This document shows, in pieces, positions 15,450 through 19,643 of a DNA stretch of 19,643 bases. Position numbers and translations under genes: made by a program. Every line of letters begins with the position of its first letter. Position 1 is the stretch's first letter. Source of the stretch: Pseudomonadota bacterium (GTDB lineage: Bacteria > Pseudomonadota > Alphaproteobacteria > Sphingomonadales > Sphingomonadaceae). The DNA lies in the NCBI GenBank assembly GCA_023394965.1, contig JAEWZX010000014.1, forward strand, positions 1-19,643, written 5' to 3'. Under the pieces are notes generated by a model, which did no database searches, was not told the DNA's origin, and was given only the letters and a program-made list of their open reading frames with translations.

Positions 15450-16337
15450 CTATTCGATCCGTCGTACTTTATACCCCCGCGCCTGTAGCATTGCTGGCAG
15501 ACCACCATCTCCCAAAAGGTGCCCGGCACCCACCGCGATCAACGGTTTATCAGTGGCGGACAGCAAGTTTTCGATCTGCGCGGCCCAGCTGGCGTTGCGA
15601 TCATGCAGGAGAGCCTTTTCCAGTTCGGGATCGGCGAGAACCCCCCGGCGCGTCAATTGCGAGAGCTGTTCGGTATCGCCTGTCAGCCACGCTTCCGCCA
15701 GCTTGCCCGCGCCGTCGCCATACTCGCTGGATTCTTCCAGAACTGCGTTGAGCAGGTCGCGCTGTTCGGGTTCGGGTAACGTGTCGAAGATCGCCAACTG
15801 CCTCTTTGCTCCTTCGAGCTCGACGATTTCACGTTCGTCGAAGGCGGCCAGAAGCGCGCGATCCGCACCGTTTTTCGATTTGTTCGACTGTGCCACCTGC
15901 GACAGCGCCAGTGCAGCCGCCCAGCTTTCCATTGCATCGAAGTGATTTCGGCGCACCTTGGCTTTGACGAGCAAGGCTTCGAACTGGTCGCGAAACTCGG
16001 GATCGATCCGGTCTGCGATAGGTCCGTCAGGCCGGTCGAAGGCCATTTCCCGAAATAGTCTGGACAGTTCGGCACCGTCCTCCAGATTGGCGACCTCAAC
16101 CACCAGCATGTCGGCGGTTTTCACGATCTCTTCCAGTTTGGGCGAACGCCATTTCGTACCGTCAGGCAGGGCATGGATCGTCCCGAACATCCAGCCTTCT
16201 ACAGTCCCGGCCTCGTCGGTGATCTCCCACAAGGCCGGATGTGGTCCATCCGCCTTGCCGATGTCCGGCTCCGCGCCGCAGGAAGCCAGCAGCAGAGCCA
16301 TAAACAGCAAAAGGGAAGAAATAAGACCGGGTTTCAC
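15450..16337 (-). CDS. TraB/GumN-family lipoprotein (first of a tandem pair)
   Basis: The 295-residue product has a signal peptide ending in LLASC (lipidated Cys20), followed by a TraB/GumN (TIKI-like) domain. The conserved metal-site elements are all visible: first GxxH in FGTIHALPDG (G52-H55), a Glu in MLVVEVAN (E81) and a second GxxH in AVGAGHLLG (G270-H273). TIKI members are metal-dependent proteases, but bacterial members have no settled function. It follows the related gene upstream by 36 bp on the same strand, with similar length and motifs, so the two are likely an old tandem duplication and one transcript. Confidence 0.9.
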   Translation of the reverse strand: MKPGLISSLLLFMALLLASCGAEPDIGKADGPHPALWEITDEAGTVEGWMFGTIHALPDGTKWRSPKLEEIVKTADMLVVEVANLEDGAELSRLFREMAFDRPDGPIADRIDPEFRDQFEALLVKAKVRRNHFDAMESWAAALALSQVAQSNKSKNGADRALLAAFDEREIVELEGAKRQLAIFDTLPEPEQRDLLNAVLEESSEYGDGAGKLAEAWLTGDTEQLSQLTRRGVLADPELEKALLHDRNASWAAQIENLLSATDKPLIAVGAGHLLGDGGLPAMLQARGYKVRRIE

Positions 16338-16373
16338 GTCGCTTCCTGTGGAACGGCCCTGCTTACGGAACGG

Positions 16374-17300
16374 TTACTGCACACGCTCGACAGTAAGGCC
16401 GCGCTGGGTCAGATAATCCTGCACGCTCTTCTGCCCGGCAAGGTGTCCTGCCCCCACCGCAATGAACACCGTTCCCGGTTTATCCAGGCGGGTGTCGATC
16501 CATTCCGCCCAATTTGCATTGCGCTTGTACAGCAGGGCGTCCGCGAGTGTGGGGTCGGTCAGGCCTTCGTTCATCAGCGCGGCGAGCCCGTCTGCATCGC
16601 CCTTGACCCATTCGGCAACCATTCGGTCCATCATGGGGACGATTTCATCGATGCTCCCGGCCGACACCATCAGAAAAGCAATCTGCGATTCCTGCGGCAG
16701 GGAATCGAACAGGTCGATCTGCCATTCCATCGTTTCCAGCGATCCGCGTGCGATGTCTGCCGGTGCCAGCTGTTCCAGCTTGGCCTCCACACCGCTTTCC
16801 GCACTGTATCCCGCCTTCAGCAGCGGGAGGACAGACAGCGTCATTCCCGCGAACCACGGTTCGAAGCGGTCGAATGCGGCGGGGGGCATGGCCATCTTGG
16901 TCAAGGCGGTTTCGAACGTCGTCCGGTCGCTATCGCTCAGCATGTCGCGCAGCGACTGGTCGGCAGGGAGCAGCGCCTTGGTCATGACCAATTGCTGGGA
17001 GGCGGGGTCTTGCGTCGCCGAACTGGGGATTTCCGTCACCAGTTCCTGCGACGCGGCAAGCGCGCTTTCGATCGGGCCCTGATACCAGTCGACACTGTCG
17101 GGCAGCGCGTGCACCGTGCCGAAGAGATAGATCGTCGTGTCCTCATCGGCTACTTTCCACAGGCCGGGGCCGGTCGATGTCTGCTCGCTGGGCGTAGCTG
17201 CAGTGGCAACGTCGCCCTGCGAATAGCTGGCGCACCCCGGCAGGAGGAGAGTGATCGACAGAAGGCAGCCCAGGACCGGGCGCGATGACAGACGGTTCAT
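16374..17300 (-). CDS. TraB/GumN-family lipoprotein (second of a tandem pair)
   Basis: The 308-residue product has a lipoprotein signal (LLPGC, Cys23) and the TraB/GumN domain: GxxH in FGTVHALPDS (G61-H64), Glu E90 in ELVTEIPS and GxxH in AVGAGHLAG (G283-H286). It shares blocks such as ALLYKRNANWAEWI with the downstream copy (ALLHDRNASWAAQI), showing paralogy. Start ATG 17300 is chosen because it opens a proper signal peptide and has AGGGAA about 10 nt upstream. The longer frame to 17519 runs across the divergent glyQ and is rejected. Both proteins are probably attached to the outer or inner membrane facing the periplasm. Confidence 0.9.
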   Translation of the reverse strand: MNRLSSRPVLGCLLSITLLLPGCASYSQGDVATAATPSEQTSTGPGLWKVADEDTTIYLFGTVHALPDSVDWYQGPIESALAASQELVTEIPSSATQDPASQQLVMTKALLPADQSLRDMLSDSDRTTFETALTKMAMPPAAFDRFEPWFAGMTLSVLPLLKAGYSAESGVEAKLEQLAPADIARGSLETMEWQIDLFDSLPQESQIAFLMVSAGSIDEIVPMMDRMVAEWVKGDADGLAALMNEGLTDPTLADALLYKRNANWAEWIDTRLDKPGTVFIAVGAGHLAGQKSVQDYLTQRGLTVERVQ

Positions 17301-17439
17301 GCAATGTGATTCCCTGTTATGTATTGCCGGAATAGCGGTCGCCGTCTCCACTTGCCAAGGCGTATGCGGGGGTGGCGCATGGAAGCCTTCGAAGCTGTGG
17401 CATTGACGCATTTTCGCGCTTGGGCCATTGCGCCGCGCC
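17301..17439. promoter_or_regulatory. Divergent TraB/GumN-glyQ intergenic region
   Basis: These 139 bp must hold promoters for both directions. TTGACG at 17403-17408 is the best -35-like hexamer towards glyQ, but a matching -10 is poor. No T-box, riboswitch or terminator-like structure is visible. Confidence 0.35.
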
Positions 17440-18339
17440 ATGGACCGCAATCCGCAAAACTCCTTCCAGGACATGATCCTCGCCCTCCACGATTTCTGGA
17501 GCGCGCACGGGTGCCTCATTCTCCAGCCTTACGACATGCGCATGGGCGCGGGGACATTTCACACCGCGACCACGCTACGCGCGCTGGGGCCGGAGCCGTG
17601 GAACGCGGCGTTCGTGCAGCCTTGCCGCCGCCCGACCGACGGCCGTTATGGCGAAAACCCGAACCGGCTGCAGCATTACTACCAGTATCAGGTGATCCTG
17701 AAGCCGAGCCCGCCCGACATTCAGGATCTCTATCTCAAAAGCCTCGAAGTCATCGGCATCGATCCGCTCAAGCACGACATCCGCTTCGTGGAAGACGACT
17801 GGGAAAGCCCGACGCTGGGCGCCTGGGGGCTGGGCTGGGAGGTCTGGTGCGACGGGATGGAAGTCACCCAGTTCACCTATTTCCAGCAGATGGGCGGCTT
17901 CGACTGCAAGCCGGTCGCGGGCGAGCTGACCTACGGGCTCGAACGTCTGGCGATGTACATTCAGGGCGTCGACAACGTTTACGACCTCGCCTTCAACGAT
18001 CGCGGCGTATCCTATGGCGATGTGTTTCTCGAGAATGAGAAGCAGATGTCGAAGTGGAACTTCGAAGTCGCCGAAACCGATGCACTGTTCGATCTGTTCA
18101 ACAAGGCCGAGGCCGAGTGCAAGAACGCGCTCGCCGCCAATGTCCCCATCGCCGCCTACGAACAGGCGATCGAGGCCAGCCACATCTTCAACCTGCTGCA
18201 GGCGCGCGGCGTGATCAGCGTGCAGGAACGCGCCAGCTACATGGCCCGCGTGCGCGATCTGGCGCGCGGCAGCTGCGAGGCGCATATGGAAAAGGAAGCG
18301 CCCGCCTGGGCCGAAAAATATCCGGAGTGGTCGAAATGA
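17440..18339 (+). CDS. glyQ: Glycyl-tRNA synthetase alpha subunit
   Basis: This is the catalytic subunit of the bacterial alpha2beta2-type glycyl-tRNA synthetase, which forms glycyl-adenylate and charges tRNA-Gly. The 299-residue product matches family length. Class II features are FQDMILALHDFWSAHGCLIL (9-28), TTLRALGPEPWNAAFVQPCR (44-63, including motif 2 Arg), PTDGRYGENPNR (65-76), TQFTYFQQMGGFDC (143-156) and motif 3 GELTYGLERLAMY (161-173). The start at ATG 17440 is preferred over a TTG 12 bases upstream by similarity to the family N-terminus. Neither has a clear Shine-Dalgarno. The stop TGA overlaps the glyS start as ATGA, keeping the two subunits coupled. Confidence 0.98.
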   Translation: MDRNPQNSFQDMILALHDFWSAHGCLILQPYDMRMGAGTFHTATTLRALGPEPWNAAFVQPCRRPTDGRYGENPNRLQHYYQYQVILKPSPPDIQDLYLKSLEVIGIDPLKHDIRFVEDDWESPTLGAWGLGWEVWCDGMEVTQFTYFQQMGGFDCKPVAGELTYGLERLAMYIQGVDNVYDLAFNDRGVSYGDVFLENEKQMSKWNFEVAETDALFDLFNKAEAECKNALAANVPIAAYEQAIEASHIFNLLQARGVISVQERASYMARVRDLARGSCEAHMEKEAPAWAEKYPEWSK

Positions 18340-19643
18340 GCGGGGCCGACTTTCTCCTCGAACTGCGCAGCGAAGAAATTCCGGCGCGTATGCAGGCCGG
18401 TGCGCGCGCCGAAATGGAAAAGCTGTTCCGCCGCGAACTGGATGCAGCAGGCGTCACGACTGGCGAAGTCACCGTCTGGTCGACCCCGCGCCGCCTTGCG
18501 CTGATCGCGCGCGGTCTGCCTGAGGCAACCGAGCCGGTGAGCGAAGAGCTGAAAGGTCCGCCGGTCGGCGCGCCGGATCAGGCGCTCGATGGCTTTTGCC
18601 GCAAGGCAGGGGTGAACCGTGCCGATCTTGAAGAGCGCGACGTCAAGGGCAGGGCGACCTATTTCGCGGTCAAGAACGTGCCGGGCCGCGCGACGAAAGA
18701 CCTGCTGGCCGGGGCCATCCCCGCGATCATCCGTGACTTCAGCTGGCCCAAGTCGATGCGCTGGGGCGCGGCCTCGCTCAGCACCGAGAGTTTGCGCTGG
18801 GTGCGCCCGCTGTCGGGCATCGTCGCGCTGCTGGGCGACGAGGTGGTCGAATGCGAAGTGCACGGCGTCACCAGCGGGGCCGTCACCCTCGGCCACCGTT
18901 TCCACCATTCCGGCGATATCACCGTTGGCAATGCCGACGATTACGCGGTGAAGCTGCGCGCGGCGCATGTGATTGTTGATCATGAAGAACGGCAGGATCT
19001 GATCCGTTCCGGGGCGGCCAAGGTCGCTGCCGAAGCTAGCCTCACGCTGGTCGAGGACGAAGGGCTGGTGATCGAGAACGCTGGCCTCACCGAATGGCCC
19101 GTTCCGCTGCTGGGCCGGTTCGAGGAAGATTTCCTCGAGGTCCCGCCCGAGACGATCCAGCTCACCGCGCGGGTGAACCAGAAGTATTTCGTGTGTGACA
19201 CCCCCCTCCCGCCTGCGGGAGGGGCCGGGGGTGGGCCACTCGACGGCAATGGCTCCGCGCCCACCCCTAACCCCTCCCGCGAGCGGGAGGGGAACCGTCT
19301 CGCCAACGCTTTCATCTGCACCGCCAATATCGAGGCGGAAGACGGCGGCGCGCGGGTGGTCGACGGCAACCGCAAGGTCCTCGCCGCCCGCCTCTCCGAC
19401 GCGCGCTTCTTCTGGGACGTCGACCGCAAGAAGACCCTCGCCGAGCACGCCAAGGGACTGGAGCGGATCACCTTCCACGAAAAGCTGGGCACGGTTGCCG
19501 ACAAGGTCGAGCGGGTGGCCAAGCTGGCCCGCTGGCTGGTGGAAGAAGGCATCGTGACGGACACCCCCCTCCCGCCTGCGGGAGGGGCCGGGGGTGGGCC
19601 ACGCGACGGCAGTGGCTCCGCGGGCCCCCCCCCACCCCCCCCC
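18336..19643 (+). CDS. glyS: Glycyl-tRNA synthetase beta subunit, 5' part, carrying in-frame palindromic inserts
   Basis: GlyS binds tRNA-Gly and completes the tetrameric synthetase. The frame is open from ATG 18336 to the window edge (436 codons, no stop), about the first 60 percent of the usual length of around 690-700 residues. Recognisable blocks are FLLELRSEEIPARMQ at the start, STPRRLALIARGLP, KSMRWG, RWVRPLSGIVALL, TLGHRFHH, LTEWPVPLLGRFEEDFLEVP, LTARVNQKYFVC, ANAFICTANIE, DGNRKVLAARLSDARFFW and KLGTVADKVERV. After QKYFVC, where relatives have a turn of only a few residues before LANxF, 30 extra Pro/Gly-rich residues (290-319) are encoded by a palindromic repeat. A second copy starts at residue 411 after KLARWLVEEGIVT and runs into the window end. 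The frame is kept on both occasions, so the gene appears functional. Confidence 0.95.
   Translation, partial: MSGADFLLELRSEEIPARMQAGARAEMEKLFRRELDAAGVTTGEVTVWSTPRRLALIARGLPEATEPVSEELKGPPVGAPDQALDGFCRKAGVNRADLEERDVKGRATYFAVKNVPGRATKDLLAGAIPAIIRDFSWPKSMRWGAASLSTESLRWVRPLSGIVALLGDEVVECEVHGVTSGAVTLGHRFHHSGDITVGNADDYAVKLRAAHVIVDHEERQDLIRSGAAKVAAEASLTLVEDEGLVIENAGLTEWPVPLLGRFEEDFLEVPPETIQLTARVNQKYFVCDTPLPPAGGAGGGPLDGNGSAPTPNPSREREGNRLANAFICTANIEAEDGGARVVDGNRKVLAARLSDARFFWDVDRKKTLAEHAKGLERITFHEKLGTVADKVERVAKLARWLVEEGIVTDTPLPPAGGAGGGPRDGSGSAGPPPPPP
19203..19292. repeat. GC-rich palindromic repeat element, copy 1, inserted in frame in glyS
   Basis: The element is 90 bp, exactly 30 codons. Its left end is a perfect hairpin CCCCTCCCGC-CT-GCGGGAGGGG (19203-19224). 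Its right end is the same hairpin with a GA loop (19271-19292). An inner pair GGGGTGGGC (19228-19236) / GCCCACCCC (19259-19267) makes the whole unit one large inverted repeat able to form a three-stem cruciform. Two forward frames and two reverse frames are free of stops; TAA at 19268 closes one forward frame. In glyS it encodes a Pro/Gly/Ser/Arg-rich peptide. The bases GACACC before it are shared with copy 2 and may belong to the repeat. Confidence 0.9.
19560..19643. repeat. Palindromic repeat element, copy 2 (truncated by the window end)
   Basis: This copy starts GACACC and has the same left hairpin (19566-19587). It matches copy 1 with only two differences over about 60 bp up to CTCCGCG (19621), in the same orientation and the same glyS reading phase, 363 bp (121 codons) downstream. 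The right half expected from copy 1 (GCCCACCCCTAACCCC) is replaced by a run made almost only of C, which looks like sequence or assembly breakdown and not a real end. Confidence 0.85.

Noticed and set aside
18237..19478. 413-codon minus-strand frame opposite glyQ/glyS
   Set aside because: It is a shadow of glyS, extended because the palindromic repeat is also open on the reverse strand.
19195..19557. Apparent frameshift in glyS, because another plus frame opens at 19195
   Set aside because: The original glyS frame stays open through the repeat and resumes family sequence (ANAFICTANIE), so there is no frameshift.
19203..19643. CRISPR-like repeat array
   Set aside because: There are only two units, each itself a full palindrome of 90 bp, and the sequence between them is conserved GlyS coding sequence, not a spacer.

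Overview
This window looks like chromosomal DNA from an alphaproteobacterium, most likely Sphingomonadales and possibly Erythrobacteraceae-like. That placement is inferred from the protein sequences, the mreBCD-mrdA-rodA and rplY-pth-ychF gene orders, an endonuclease-type MutL, a small PEP-CTERM protein and the moderately high GC. No database search was possible.

Layout. (1) Positions 1-385: the edge of what appears to be a genomic island. It holds the start of an IS3-family transposase OrfA, the severed C-terminus of a tyrosine integrase, and a tRNA-Lys(CTT) gene whose 3' end faces the integrase, as expected of an attachment site. (2) 570-6351, minus strand: the rod-shape operon mreB-mreC-mreD-mrdA(PBP2)-rodA, with overlapping stop and start codons at the last three junctions. 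It encodes the cytoskeletal and membrane core of the elongasome. (3) 6547-8840, plus strand: mutL (nicking-endonuclease type), translationally coupled to a small lipoprotein gene. (4) 8842-13332, minus strand: ychF, a lipoprotein phosphodiesterase of the NPP family, a DUF1206 membrane protein, a glutaredoxin-MauE-like fusion and a MaoC-type hydratase. A perfect CsoR/CstR-type operator lies inside the probable promoter of the glutaredoxin fusion. (5) 13653-17300, minus strand: two tandem TraB/GumN-type lipoproteins, rplY (bL25), an intrinsic terminator, pth, and a 78-residue PEP-CTERM protein. (6) 17440 to the right edge, plus strand: glyQ and the 5' part of glyS, overlapping at ATGA.

The most unusual feature is in glyS. 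A GC-rich palindromic element of 90 bp (exactly 30 codons) sits in frame inside this essential aminoacyl-tRNA synthetase gene. The start of a second copy lies 363 bp downstream in the same orientation and reading phase. Each adds a Pro/Gly-rich stretch that appears to fall in a surface loop. This resembles the Rickettsia palindromic elements in behaviour. The window ends inside the second copy, in a C-homopolymer-like tail that is probably an assembly or sequencing artefact.

The housekeeping blocks are ordinary. The points worth following up are the glyS elements, the CsoR-type operator with its near-leaderless gene, the disrupted integrase at tRNA-Lys and the orphan PEP-CTERM protein.
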